From positions 6,851,501-6,915,500 of the forward strand of contig OZ038473.1 in the NCBI GenBank assembly GCA_964036295.1: a DNA stretch of 64,000 bases, written 5' to 3'. The DNA is from Plumapathes pennacea. Taxonomy: Eukaryota > Cnidaria > Anthozoa > Antipatharia > Myriopathidae. Shown here in pieces: positions 29,704 through 39,529 of this stretch (position 1 is the stretch's first letter; each line of letters starts with the position of its first letter). Below the pieces are notes generated by a model, which ran no database searches, was not told the DNA's origin, and worked only from the letters and a program-made list of their open reading frames with translations. A program made the position numbers and the translations under genes.

Positions 29704-32345
29704 TCAACAGAGAATGCTATTCTTCAGCTTAGCTTTAAAGGTTGAGATAGTCGTACAATTACGAATTTCGATGGCTAAAGAGTTAAATATTTTTGGGCCT
29801 TGGTAATAAATAGAGAATTGTCTGATGTTAGTTCTGCAAAAAGGAAAGTGGAACAAGCTGACATTATGAGTTTCATTACAAAGTGAAAAATAATTATCAA
29901 AGTACTGGGATAGTAACTGATTCTTAAACAAAAACATAAATTGACCGACTTGAAATGTATATATTTGTTCGAGTTTAAGGATTTTCAATTGTTTAAAAAT
30001 TGGGTCTGTGTGAGCTAGATAACCTTCCTTGTTGGCAATTCGCACTATGCGCTTCTGAAGTATAATTAAACGATGGAGATTAGAAGGGTAGGTAGATCCC
30101 CACACTAATATGCAATAGTAGAAGTAAGGGTAGACTAAAGAATAATATAAAGAGCAAAGCGAGGACTTAGAAAGGAAAAAACTTGATTTATATAATATTC
30201 CTATAGCCTTTGAAACTTTAGAAGCAACGTGAGCAATGTGGGGTTTCCATGTTACATGTTCGTCTATTATAACACCCAGAAAGACAGTTTCAGCAACCTT
30301 CTTGATAGGAATGCTGTTTATAAAGACTGGAACATCAAGTGTTTCCCTTTTCTGTCTTGGTTTAAAAATCATATAATTAGATTTCTTAATATTCAGTGAT
30401 AGTTTATTGCATTTAAACCAGTCAGTAATTTTGTTCATTTCACAGTTGACAGATTGAGAAAGGACGCTCAAATTTTTGTGTGAGAAAAACAGGTCCGTGT
30501 CATCAGCAAATAAAATGATTTCGAGTATATCGGAGGCGTTACAAAAGTCACTGATGTAGAGTAAGAAGAGAAGTGGTCCGAGTATAGACCCTTGAGGGAC
30601 TCCACACTTTAATCTTTGGTTGCGAGTAATCTTTGGTTGCGAGCAATGACCATTAAATTGAACAAACTGATATCTTTCTGAAAAATAATCTTTGATCCAA
30701 TCAAGTGCCACACTACGGATTCCGTAGTGTTCCAGCTTATCGAATAAGATACTGAAATTAACGGTATCGAATGCCTTTGAAAGATTAAGGAAAATTCCTA
30801 TTATATATTCTTTTTTGTCTATTGCAGAGGATATTTTTCGAATAGATTTAGGAGTGCAAAGGAGGTGGAATGATTTTTTCGAAATCCGAATTGATTTTGG
30901 TATAAAATATTGCTCTTATCTAAGTACCTAAGAATACGATTATACAAGACTCTTTCTAGAAGTTTGGAGAAGACAGGTAAGATGGACACTGGTCTATAAT
31001 TAGTAAATAAGTGCTGGTCTCCGGCCTTAAATATGGGAATCACACGTGCAATCTTCATTTGTTTAGGGACAATACCGGATTGAATAGACAGGTTTATAAC
31101 ATGGGTTAAGGGTTCTGCGATAAATTCAATGGAATCTTATCTGGAGAGATAACGTTTATAAAGGCGGTTTTTCCTCTTAACGGATTTTGAAAGACCTTTG
31201 GAGAGCCACGGTTTTTTTAAGAACTTTCTGCCTTTCGGTTGTTTTAGGGGAAAGCATGAATTGTAAATGTCCGTATATTCTTTTAGGAAGCTATCATACG
31301 CATGCGATGGGTCGTAGTAATGTTTGTCTTTGAATTTTAACATATTGGCTTTGCTTTTATCACGAAAAACAATAGGAGCACGGCTATTCAAATCAGAACA
31401 CTGAGTGCGGGAAATAGAAAAAATAGGAATGTGGTCAGAGGTATCAGTAAACAATAAACCATTGAAAGCATGCTCATCTAGATTGTTTGTGAAAATATTG
31501 TCAATTAATGTGGCGGTGTGAGCCGTTATTCTTGTTGGACGCGAAATTAAGGGATAAAACATGTTTGAATACATAAGATCTAGGAACTCACTTGTTTGTT
31601 GGTGACCTTGGTGGCCAATCAAATTTAAGTTATAATCACCTAGTAAATAGCACAGTTTGTTTTTTTCCCTTGAGATTTTAGACAATAAGTCATTAAGGTC
31701 ATTGATAAATTCACCAGGATTGAGGTTAGGTGGCCGGTAGATAATACCAGCAATAATGTTTTTTCTTTCGGTCTGCAAATTTCTATGAACAAGGATTCGA
31801 AACTGTGCCGGTTAGGTGGTATTAGATCATCACGCAATTTATATTTTATTTCTGACTTTATATACATGCCAACTCCGCCTCCAGATTTGTCGGTACGGTG
31901 TTTATAAACAAAAGAATAGCCTATTATATCAACTGAATGGGTCGAGCTTTGAAGCCACGTTTCTGAAATGCCAATTATGGAGAAATGGTTGTCAAGGTTT
32001 GATAAAAGGGTGGTAAGGCCGCATAAATTACGAGAGAGACTACGAATATTTAAGTGAAGAAAAGATAAACAAGAGGATTGTGAAAACTTTTTGGCGAATA
32101 ATTCATTGAATTGATCTTCAATATAGTACTCCGAGCTTAGTTGAGAAAAGAAATTTGTGTCGGGGTCTAAATCTGGAGAAAGGGCAAGCGATCTTTCAGG
32201 GTTGGCTGATATAGGATTAAAGCGGAGGTTTAACAATCTATCTTCTGTGAAATGAACAGGACCGTTTGTGAGTTCAAATATAGCTAAATTAAATTCATTA
32301 TCGTTTAGGTGATTGAAAGGTAAATTAGTAGAAACATCGACTCAA
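29704..32345 (-). pseudogene. LINE ORF2: endonuclease-reverse transcriptase with frameshifts
   Basis: The frame opens after a TGA at about 32347 (DVSTNLPFNHLNDNEFNLAI). The endonuclease shows LSFLHLNIRSLSRNLCGLTT, GISETWLQSSTHS, SGGGVGMYIKSEIKYKL, LLGDYNLNLIGH and TDTSDHIPIFSIS. The RT follows: KIARVIPIFKAGD, NYRPVSILPVFSKLLERVLY, FGFRKNHSTSFALL, FLNLSKAFDTVNFSILFDKL, GVPQGSILGPLLFLLYISDF and the catalytic LFADDTD. It ends FNSLAIEIRNC...FKAKLKNSILC at 29704. Frame changes occur near 31780, 31090-31137 and 30830, so this copy cannot make full-length protein. It would nick DNA and reverse-transcribe its own RNA. The clade is CR1/L2-like; I cannot place it further. Confidence 0.9.
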
Positions 32346-32430
32346 GTGTAGTATAAACTTCTAAATATCTAATAAATATCTAATAAATAATATCTATCTA
32401 GTAAATATCTAACTCTGATTTGGCCTTTCC

Positions 32431-32434
32431 TTAA
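32431..32434. repeat. TTAA target site duplication, left
   Basis: TTAA directly outside the left Kolobok terminus, matching 36899-36902. Confidence 0.9.
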
Positions 32435-32527
32435 AGTGCACATAAGCCTTCAGAGAGTACATTTTTATATGAAATTAGAAAGTAATTTAAGCAACTTATG
32501 CCCAAAAGAAATTCTTTCCGAAGCGTT
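32435..32527 (+). repeat. Kolobok left terminal inverted repeat
   Basis: Starts AGTGCACATAAGCC and is the complement of 36806-36898 apart from one visible T/C difference. Confidence 0.9.
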
Positions 32528-32603
32528 ATTGTTATTTTTTTTTTACGCGGTTGAAATCGGAAATTGAAAATCCAGACCGAGCAAAATGGGAGACTGGGAC
32601 CTG

Positions 32604-32611
32604 TGACGTCA
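32604..32611. promoter_or_regulatory. CRE-like box TGACGTCA, left side
   Basis: A perfect palindromic cAMP-response-type element 85 bp upstream of the P2X7-like gene's ATG. A matching box lies at 36698-36705 upstream of the THAP ORF. Probably core promoter sites for the element's two genes; this is inference from position. Confidence 0.4.
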
Positions 32612-32696
32612 GAGGAGTGACGCGTTTCGTCTCGGCACCTCTAATGTGTTAGGTTTGTGCTGTGTTTTGGTCGCTTTTTCTGTGTTTTATACGACA

Positions 32697-33482
32697 ATGG
32701 CGAGCTGCATGAGTGAAAACGAAAGCGTGGCGTCTGATGATTCAGATTTCAATTACATCCCGGGTGTATACGAGACCCATTATGAAACTTTTGAAGTTGA
32801 AGACCATTTGACCACAAGAGAGTCCGATGACGACGAAGAAGACATTTGTCAACCATACGCTGACGAGCCGTTAGCTGACCAGGAATGGCTTGCAACATAT
32901 AGAAAAGAAAGGGAGGAGAAGGAAGAACAACTTCGACAACTGCAAGATCGCCTCGAAGAAAAAGTCGAAGCCAGTAGTTGGTAAGTGCAGAATAATTGTC
33001 CGAGTTTTGGATTTGTTCGCGTGGTGACGTATATGTAAATTTCGCGTTTTAGGTGTACTTGTGGGCGTTGCAAAGTCACTTTGCTTCAGAATGCTCGTGA
33101 GTGCCAATGCTGCCGCGATATCCGACAATGTATCGAAGCACTCGGTTCAGACTTTCTGCTACAAGAGGTTGAAGCTCCTCCAGTGTGCATCACTTTGCAC
33201 CCAGGATTTCGCTCAGTATGCTTAGACAAATGGTCACTGAGACAGGCTGCTGGTAAATACCGTACTATGGACAAGAAAAGATACCAAAAAACTGGTTTAG
33301 AAGAAACGTAAGTGTTGGGATCAGGCAATTGTTTACTGCTGGTGATATGTCGCATTGAGTAGTAAAACCCCTTCACTCCGAAGCTCAAAAACCATTCATC
33401 CACGTTCTCATGCATACTGTATGTTCTATGCAAACTTGGAAGAAAATGCTCGTGTAAGTGAGAGAAAAAAAAAAAAAAAGAA

Positions 33483-33513
<31 letters not shown>

Positions 33514-33732
33514 GGTGTGGTGGTCGAATTCTTGCTAAATATGTTTATATATATATATTTTTTTTTTTTTTTTCTTTTTTTTTTTAGATACCTTCGGAGT
33601 GTTTCATACAGAGAATTTACCCAGCTTGTTCACGGTCATCTTGGCTCACTAAGGATTCCACTGCCTGCCTGTGCATACAATGTTATTAGGAAGGAGATCC
33701 ATGACGAGACAGAAGTTTTCTGTTTTTTTTGA
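32697..33732 (+). CDS. P2X7 cytoplasmic (ballast) domain-like protein, three exons
   Basis: My model joins 32697-32980, 33053-33306/33307 and 33588-33732, with GTAAGT/TTTTAG and GTAAGT/TTTTTAG junctions, giving 227 residues with no internal stop. The first exon encodes an acidic N-terminus (SENESVASDDSDFNYIPG) and a charged helix (YRKEREEKEEQLRQLQDRLE). The rest resembles the zinc- and guanine-nucleotide-binding ballast domain of the P2X7 ion channel: WCTCGRC at the first splice junction (residues 95-101), ECQCCRD (111-117), VCITLHPGF (139-147), CLDKWSLRQAAGKY, then SYREFTQLVHGHLGSL and the closing LPACAYNVIRKEI. There is no channel part. The gene faces the transposase inside one Kolobok. Its role there is unknown; zinc-dependent DNA or nucleotide binding is a guess. 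Confidence 0.85.
33464..33586. repeat. Low-complexity A-run, (TA)n and T-runs in an intron
   Basis: A15-type run, then (TA)n at about 33485-33509, then TA and long T-runs ending at the 3' splice site (33586-33587) of the P2X7-like gene. The T-runs act as its polypyrimidine tract. Confidence 0.8.
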
Positions 33733-33989
33733 AGATAATGAAGATTGACATAGTACAACAACAGTTTCTGGTGCCTGGTATATCTAAGATGTATATTTTC
33801 ACCAGTAGGTATACACCACTATTTTTCAAGTATGTGTTTAGTTAGAGGCAGAGACCTTGCTGGCTTCTACTACAACCTACACATTTTATGTCACAACTGA
33901 AACAATATAATAATATACATACATACATACTGTATAAATGATCAAGTTTTACACATAATTCTCAATTATTACACTTGAAACACCACTTT

Positions 33990-36120
33990 TTAATCTTCTG
34001 CACTTTTTTGATTTTTGGGGCAATTGGTGACATTTTTATGTCCTTTCATTGGATGTTTGCATAGAGCACAGCATGGCTTTTCCCTCTGTGTACTAGATCT
34101 TTGTCTCTCCTGGAGTGTTGTTACTGTCACTACAAAAGAATGCAATAGAAACAGTGAAAATTACAGTACACTGAGAGAAGTTGATAATAGAAAAACAAAT
34201 AGTTGTAATTACATGAGGTAGTTGGAGGAACATCCTGGACAACAATACTTCGCCTTTCATTTCTCTTTCTTATTGCTACATCTCTGGGTTGCTTGTCCAA
34301 CATTGTGTTCATGGGTGGGGGACACATAGCTGCTATTTCACCCTTAGCTCCAGCAAGAAGACCTTCTCTTTGTGCTCTAAGATAGGTCTGATAGATGTCT
34401 TCAACATAGCCTCAATAAGAACAGAACAACCAATATAAACATACTTGATTTTTATGCAAGGCTAATGTTGCAAGGCCAATATGTAATAATGTGTGGCATA
34501 ATGTAAAGTTATCCAGATAATAAACAGCTTGTTGTGTTTTGTAGTAGCAAGATACAGGAGAGTGTGAGAGAGGGTGTCAGAAGCACAAACAGAGGGAAGT
34601 TATAAACTATATAACAACTTACTGAAGTCAGGCTGTACACGAACGTCCCTCACTGTGGCTTCACCATTCTTGAACTTTGGATACACAATCTTCACTTGTT
34701 CTGCGCCATCAGCACCTTTTTTTATCTCACGTTGCAGATTGTTGTTAAAGTGAAGTGCTGCAATTATGTGCCTAAAAACAGTGAAGTTCATTTGGAATGT
34801 TGCAAATATAATACCTAAGCAAATTAAGAAAGTTATAATGGCTATTTGAAAACCAACCTGCACAGCATTCCGGGGTATGAATAAGCAATCATTTTGGGTG
34901 CAAACTGGTTTAGCACAGAGTGGAAGCCCTCAAGACAACTGGTTTGCTCACTTGGAGAGGCTTTCTTTATCCCTTTCACTAGGCTTTGGTCAGTCAAGAC
35001 TTTACACACTTTCATGTAAACTGTTGACTCTGGAAATATAGCAAGGGATGTGCTGTGAGTCCAATCATAAAACAAGACAAACCTTTTCCCCAAAACATTA
35101 CCTGCTTCCCCTTCCCCCTTGCCAATCTGACATTCAACCTAACATACCTGCATCAAGCCATGTCCTGTCTTGAATGTCACCATGAGCGCACTTGTTAAAT
35201 AATGGATCATCATGGTTGTTGTGCTTGTTCACAATGTGACCCAGAAAGGACTTGAACTTTGCCCAGATTACATTGCCATTTCCCGATAGAGTTGTTGTAG
35301 CACTCCAAATTAGATGGTTAGTACATGGCTTTATCCAATCTGTTAACACTGCACCATCCCTCTCCTTGCTAATCTTCAGTAGGACTTTGTGGACTTCTGT
35401 TGGACAAAAGTATTTGCTAAAGCATAGGTTATGGTCTACTGCAGCTTAGAGCAAACTAAAATTCACACAACAATTCTTACTTTTGAACCTGAACCATTGA
35501 GAAGTGTATGATTACAGGCAAAGTGCAACAGAATATTGTGTAAGCACCATATTTGGCACTATGCCCCATACTATCATGGCGACCATCTCCTGCGAGCACA
35601 ACAGGCACCCTCAGTTCTTTCAACTTGGAAATCAGTTGTTCTTGGTATGTTTTCCAGTGCAGAAATATGGTGGGGAATAGCTTGTTCTGGGAAAAAATGT
35701 AATAAAATAAAGACATGAATATATACCTATCATCAACTTAGACTTTAGGTAAACAAAAAAGTGTTGTTGTTGTTGCTGCTGTTTTGTTGTTGTGACAGTG
35801 TAAAATGAATTTACTTACACGCTGATGTTCAAAGTAGGTTGTCAGTGAGAAACATGACAGTCCCATATTTCTAAAGACTTGGAGGATTTTTGATGCTGAT
35901 GCACCCGACACCAAAATGGCCATACACAACAGAAAATTCCCAGCTGGGATCTTGGTGCCAATCATTTCTGGCTGGCTCTTCCACACAACGTCTTTCTTCA
36001 AACATTTTGGGTTGCTGCAGGTTGTAGTGACCTCCACCATTGTACCAACACTCCTTGTCTCTACCAAAGGGTCATCATGTTTACAGGTAAGACAGAACCT
36101 AAACAGCAGCAAGAGCCTGC
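33990..36120 (-). CDS. Kolobok transposase, multi-exon (possibly incomplete)
   Basis: Exons read leftward. About 36115-35819: RFCLTCKHDD...TTTCSNPKCLKKDVVWKSQ and IPAGNFLLCMAILVSGASAS. 35686-35489: KLFPTIFLHWKTYQ and AGDGRHDSMGHSAKYGAYT, ending MVQ. About 35430-35148: DGAVLTDWIKPCTNHLIWSA and FNKCAHGDIQDRTW. 35029-34858: SPSEQTSCLEGFHSVLNQFA. 34771-34623, 34410-34213 and 34129-33990: the last encodes a zinc-knuckle-like CALCKHPMKGHKNVTNC and stops at 33990-33992. All 3' junctions from 35148 on keep phase with GT-AG ends. DGRHDS...KYG probably holds a catalytic aspartate. Between exon two (ending 35489) and exon three I find no phase-compatible join, and there is no room for the TDRH...DVWH-type segment I would expect. 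This copy may lack part of its catalytic core. Confidence 0.7.
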
Positions 36121-36385
36121 TAGAGATTTCGCGGTTTGGGTTAGAACGGTTTTCATCACAACTCCCGCGTCGTTCACCGCGGTGAGCGATCGCGAGCGAA
36201 CACGTTCGCCGGGCTCATAACTCCGAATTACGGATTTATATAGTCCAAAACTACACTCAACGGACAGATATTGGCTTATGTGTCATTGGTTAAGTGTTCT
36301 TTTGTGATCTAATAATAATCAAAGTGAACAAAACGACCAAAAGCTCACCTTTGTATTCGATCTCGCTGTCACGCTCTGTTGGTTG

Positions 36386-36643
36386 TCAAGGAATTTCAAA
36401 ACCGCTTGCCATCCAGTATGGCGTTGCTATGGGGTGATCGGTCACGTGACAAACTGTTGCAAAAGGCCTATTGATCGTCGGCTCCCACTTAGCACGCTTG
36501 GCCTTCACAAACTGGATCCACTTTCTTCTTCGCTTCCTCGCTTCACTTCGTTGGTCATTTGGAAACGGAATCTTGTGAAGTGCGATTCCTTTCTCATGAT
36601 CTGGCTCATTGGAGCAGCCTCCAGCAACACATCTATACGGCAT
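36386..36643 (-). CDS. THAP-type zinc finger ORF of the Kolobok
   Basis: ATG 36643 begins MPYRCVAGGCSNEPDHEKGI, then ALHKIPFPNDQ, RKRRRKWIQFVKAKRAKW and EPTINRPFATVCHVTDHPIA. The C-x4-C pair, the HKIPFP patch and the conserved Trp fit a THAP domain, known at the N-terminus of Kolobok transposases where it binds the element ends. The second metal pair (normally CxxHF) is irregular here (VCHVTDH), and the frame stops at 36386 before the likely donor (AAAG/GTGAGC near 36350). Either the THAP exon is damaged or it is made as a separate protein. It lies 55 bp inside the right CRE-like box. Confidence 0.65.
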   Translation of the reverse strand: MPYRCVAGGCSNEPDHEKGIALHKIPFPNDQRSEARKRRRKWIQFVKAKRAKWEPTINRPFATVCHVTDHPIATPYWMASGFEIP

Positions 36644-36697
36644 TACGGAGTAAAAACGGAGAAAACTCTTTTCGCGCGAGTCGAGACCTCACTCCAC

Positions 36698-36705
36698 TGA
36701 CGTCA
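36698..36705. promoter_or_regulatory. CRE-like box TGACGTCA, right side
   Basis: Second perfect copy, about 55 bp upstream of the THAP ORF. The surrounding bases (CTGTGACGTCAG-GGAGTGA in both) show it belongs to the extended terminal repeats. Confidence 0.4.
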
Positions 36706-36805
36706 CAGCCCAGGCCCTTTATCGAACATTTTACGCGGACAAACTCTAAACCGGAAGTCAAAATGGCGCTTTTTCGCATGTTTACCGGACGAAAAAAAAT
36801 ATAGA

Positions 36806-36898
36806 AACGCTTCGGAAAGGATTTCTTTTGGGCATAAGTTGCTTAAATTACTTTCTAATTTCATATAAAAATGTACTCTCTGAAGGCTTATGTGCACT
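36806..36898 (-). repeat. Kolobok right terminal inverted repeat
   Basis: Complement of 32435-32527; followed by the TTAA duplication at 36899-36902. Confidence 0.9.
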
Positions 36899-36902
36899 TT
36901 AA

Positions 36903-37677
36903 TTACCAGCCTGTCTAGCACAAAATAAGCAATTTTACCGGCCTCTTTAGCTTGTCTGAGCTTCGTCATCTGTTCCTTTCGCTTCTATAGGGTTTCAGCC
37001 GCGAGGTCTTCATTGACAAATATTCCTTGCGGCTTGATCCTTCTCGCCTTCTTCAGAATTTGGTCTTTCTGCTTCCAGTCAGTGAGACAGCAGACGATGG
37101 TGCGGGGGCGCGCTGCGTTTCGACCATGTTGTCGTCTGGGAGCGATGCGATGGGCGCGTACGATGTTAAGACTGAATGGGAGTTCGAGACTTGATTCCAA
37201 GACTTGCTTGGTCTTCGCCTCCGTTTCCTCCCAGCTCTCTCCGCCCTCTTCTGCAATGCCATCAATCCTGATATTATTTCGGCGGTTTTGGTTCTCAAGG
37301 TACTCCAGTTTTCCGCGGTGATAATCAACCTGGTCTTGGACCTGATTGAGTTCAGCCTCTACTCTTCGGGCTTGATCCTTTGCATTTTTTAAGTCAGCAA
37401 CTTCATTTTGTGTGAATTCAAGGCTTGTTTTAAGACCTTGCAATGTAGTAGATAAATTGTCTATCCGGCTAGTCACATTCTCCAACATTGGATCAAAGAG
37501 GCTGCGAAACATGGACTCTTGGACCTTAAGCAATTCGTTTACGTAACTTTTAGTTACGAAGCAATCGTCACCTGGTCCGCCATCTTGATCGGCACTCGCT
37601 CCCTCAACAGTTTGGTCATTTTTGTCGCTTGAAACGGGATTTTGCAATTTTTTCGAGGATTTCTTACCATTAGCCAT
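36903..37677 (-). pseudogene. LINE ORF1 (coiled-coil RNA-binding protein), interrupted by the Kolobok
   Basis: ATG 37677 starts MANGKKSSKKLQNPVSSDKN. An acidic stretch leads to a coiled coil (MLENVTSRIDNLSTTLQGLK through VEAELNQVQDQVDYHRGKLE). An RRM-like block then begins RRNNIRIDGIAEEGGESWEE, and a C-terminal domain follows (SLNIVRAHRIAP...PRTIVCCLTDWKQKDQILKK, IFVNEDLAAETL). That is the coiled coil-RRM-CTD plan of L1-type ORF1 proteins, which form trimers on the LINE RNA. A TAG at about 36985 breaks it, but the same frame continues RKEQMTKLRQAKEAGKIAYF to LVI at the Kolobok insertion. The last residues (KERPNQS) and the stop lie at 32409-32434. Confidence 0.85.
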
Positions 37678-37807
37678 TTCCTTTCAACTCCTTTCAATCT
37701 TACCCAGAGAATGAGATCTATTTGCTTGAGCTTTTTACTGTCGGAGACAGAGTGCCTCCAAGCACGTCCTCGCACGTCGCCGGCATTTTCAACTTTGACT
37801 TTGTTAG

Positions 37808-38688
37808 GTCTGTGTCTGCGCTTTATAATCTGTCCGATCATCCAATTTTAAGGAACTGTAACTCTCGATATTGGTCAGAGAGCAGATAATATATTACAGT
37901 GGTGCCCAGAGAAGAACGTCTTTGCTCAATTGTGTACATGGGTGTCAACTCACAAACGCGCGGGAGCAGCCTTTTGTATTATAAATAAACGCGGAACACG
38001 GTGTTGGTCGGTAACTTTTGAGTTGCACAGATTTCTCAAGAATTATATCAAGAAAATATTAATCACACACGTCCAGGAGTGTGTCTTTCTGTCCTGGATC
38101 GTTTATGACACTCAAGAATATCCCAGATGTCAAAAGTATTACTAAAGCGCTAAATGGTCTTCCCCTTTTACGTTCAATGCGATGATTAGGTTCGTTCACA
38201 AGTCAGGAAAGACTTCGACTGTCAGGGAAGTCACAGGATAATATGGTCATGAAACCTTTTGAAAGAGGTGTAATTATTTTTGTTGTGGCTAGGGTATTTA
38301 TCTTCATAGTGTTAAGTGTTGCACAGGGTAGAGGATAAATCTTTTGTGTGAGAGACTCATGTTACCGTAGCTGGCATAAAAGTGAAGCCCCACACAAGAT
38401 TAAGCTAGTTATATCCACACAAGCTCTAGTTATATCCACAGAAAAGGCCGCTCACTAAATTAGAGAGTGACTCACAAAAGGGAAGGGCAAATCCAGTTCA
38501 CATCATCGGGAAGGGCACGCTTCCGTGTGTTGTTTTGACACTATGCGTTGAAAAATACCCGTGATCTTTTACACAATTCTTCTCTGACCGCCACTGTAAT
38601 ATATTATCTGCTCTCTGATCAATATCGAGAGTCACAGTAACATAAAAATTGGGTAATCGGACAGATTATAAAGTGCAGACACAGGCCT
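37808..38688. mobile_element. TIR element of about 0.88 kb, non-coding
   Basis: About 110 bp at the left (TCTGTGTCTGCGCTTTATAA... to GCAGATAATATATTACAGTGG) is the complement of the right end (38575-38685). The interior carries no convincing ORF. It lies directly upstream of the LINE ORF1. Confidence 0.65.
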
Positions 38689-38689
38689 G

Positions 38690-39525
38690 AGATCAAGCGC
38701 GGGGGCGGCGGTCAGATCACATCGTGCCGTGGGGGAAAGCGCTTAGAAGCTCGAGTATTTGTTCGCCGGCAAGCGCTCATATCGCACAAATTCCAACCCA
38801 AATACAACTACAATCATTCACACAAAACTAGACACAGGTAATAAAACTAAATGTGGCATAAATCGGATAAATTTATTAACATTTCAGAGCAGTCCATCAG
38901 ATATTGCATGACGATAAACATTTCGACTATTTGCTAGTTTTCTCGCATGACTTACGCCGCAGACGCTGCTTTTCGCCCTACAAGGATTCCACAAATATTT
39001 CAAAGTGATTCAAGAACTTTTTCACCGCTCAAAGTAAGAAAAGGAGCACGGAAAAGCACATCTTCCCGCTCACGTCTGTGAAGTAAACAAGAGCGCATCC
39101 GCCCATGGCAACGGTTACCACCGAAAATCCTCGTTCCCATGATATCGCCGCCATATTTGCAAACGGTCTATGGACTTCTTAATGGTCGGTAAAGAGGTGA
39201 CATTCTTGATTGAATGTGAGAGGCTGTTCCAAGATTTTGCCGCCTGATAAAAAAACGATCGTTGCGCAGTTGAGGTTTTACATTTAACAAAGTTAATATT
39301 GTCTGCCTGCCTTGTTACACACAAATGGATTTCGGAGCGCTTCACAAATTTGTTCTTTAAGTAAGACGGAATAAGGCTGTTGAGACATTTGAACACCATT
39401 ACCAGGTCACAATAAGTTAGCATGTCAGTGACTGAAAGCCAACCAATGTCTGTAAGAACTGGTGAAATATGATCGAATTTTCTGGTGTTCGGATTTTCTG
39501 GTGTTCTGGAGAATACGGGCTGCAA
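38690..39525 (-). pseudogene. LINE C-terminus plus 3' region
   Basis: The 39525-39115 frame encodes HISPVLTDIGWLSVTDMLTY, LVMVFKCLNSLIPSYLKNKF, RSFFYQAAKSWNSLSHSIKN and PTIKKSIDRL. This is the C-terminal tail of a LINE RT protein. The following ~480 bp (39170-38690) is repeated in inverse orientation at 28928-29396 and is probably the 3' untranslated tail. No catalytic RT core is left, so it is a 5'-truncated insertion of a family different from the LINE at 29.4-37.8 kb. Confidence 0.65.
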
Positions 39526-39529
39526 AATT

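Larger units (their letters stand above)
32435..36898. mobile_element. Complete Kolobok DNA transposon carrying a P2X7-ballast-like gene
   Basis: 4,464 bp. Both ends begin AGTGCACATAAGCCTTCAG and the first 93 bp are inverted copies with one visible mismatch. TTAA flanks both sides, the target site of the Kolobok superfamily. Inside are two convergent gene sets: a plus-strand three-exon gene (32697-33732) and minus-strand transposase exons (36643-33990). It sits in the last codons of the LINE ORF1; joining the LINE across a single TTAA restores that reading frame to its stop. Confidence 0.9.
29403..37800 (-). mobile_element. Near full-length LINE (ORF1 + ORF2) interrupted by a Kolobok transposon
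   Basis: On the minus strand: a short 5' region (about 37800-37678), ORF1 (37677 to 36903, completed by 32434-32409), ORF2 (about 32345 to 29704), a ~280-bp 3' region and an A-rich tail whose complement is the T-run at 29403-29425. The Kolobok occupies 32435-36898. Without it the LINE would be about 3.9 kb, a normal size for a CR1/L2-like element. Confidence 0.85.

Noticed and set aside
36386..36643. THAP ORF as an independent host gene
   Set aside because: It lies inside the TTAA-bounded Kolobok, and Kolobok transposases are known to begin with THAP.
37013..37392. Plus-strand frames resembling small secreted proteins
   Set aside because: Antisense to LINE ORF1, which has clear coiled-coil and RRM-like structure.
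28928..39170. The inverted 470-bp pair as TIRs of one giant transposon
   Set aside because: One copy continues directly from an RT C-terminus, so it is more simply a LINE tail; no target duplication is visible outside.
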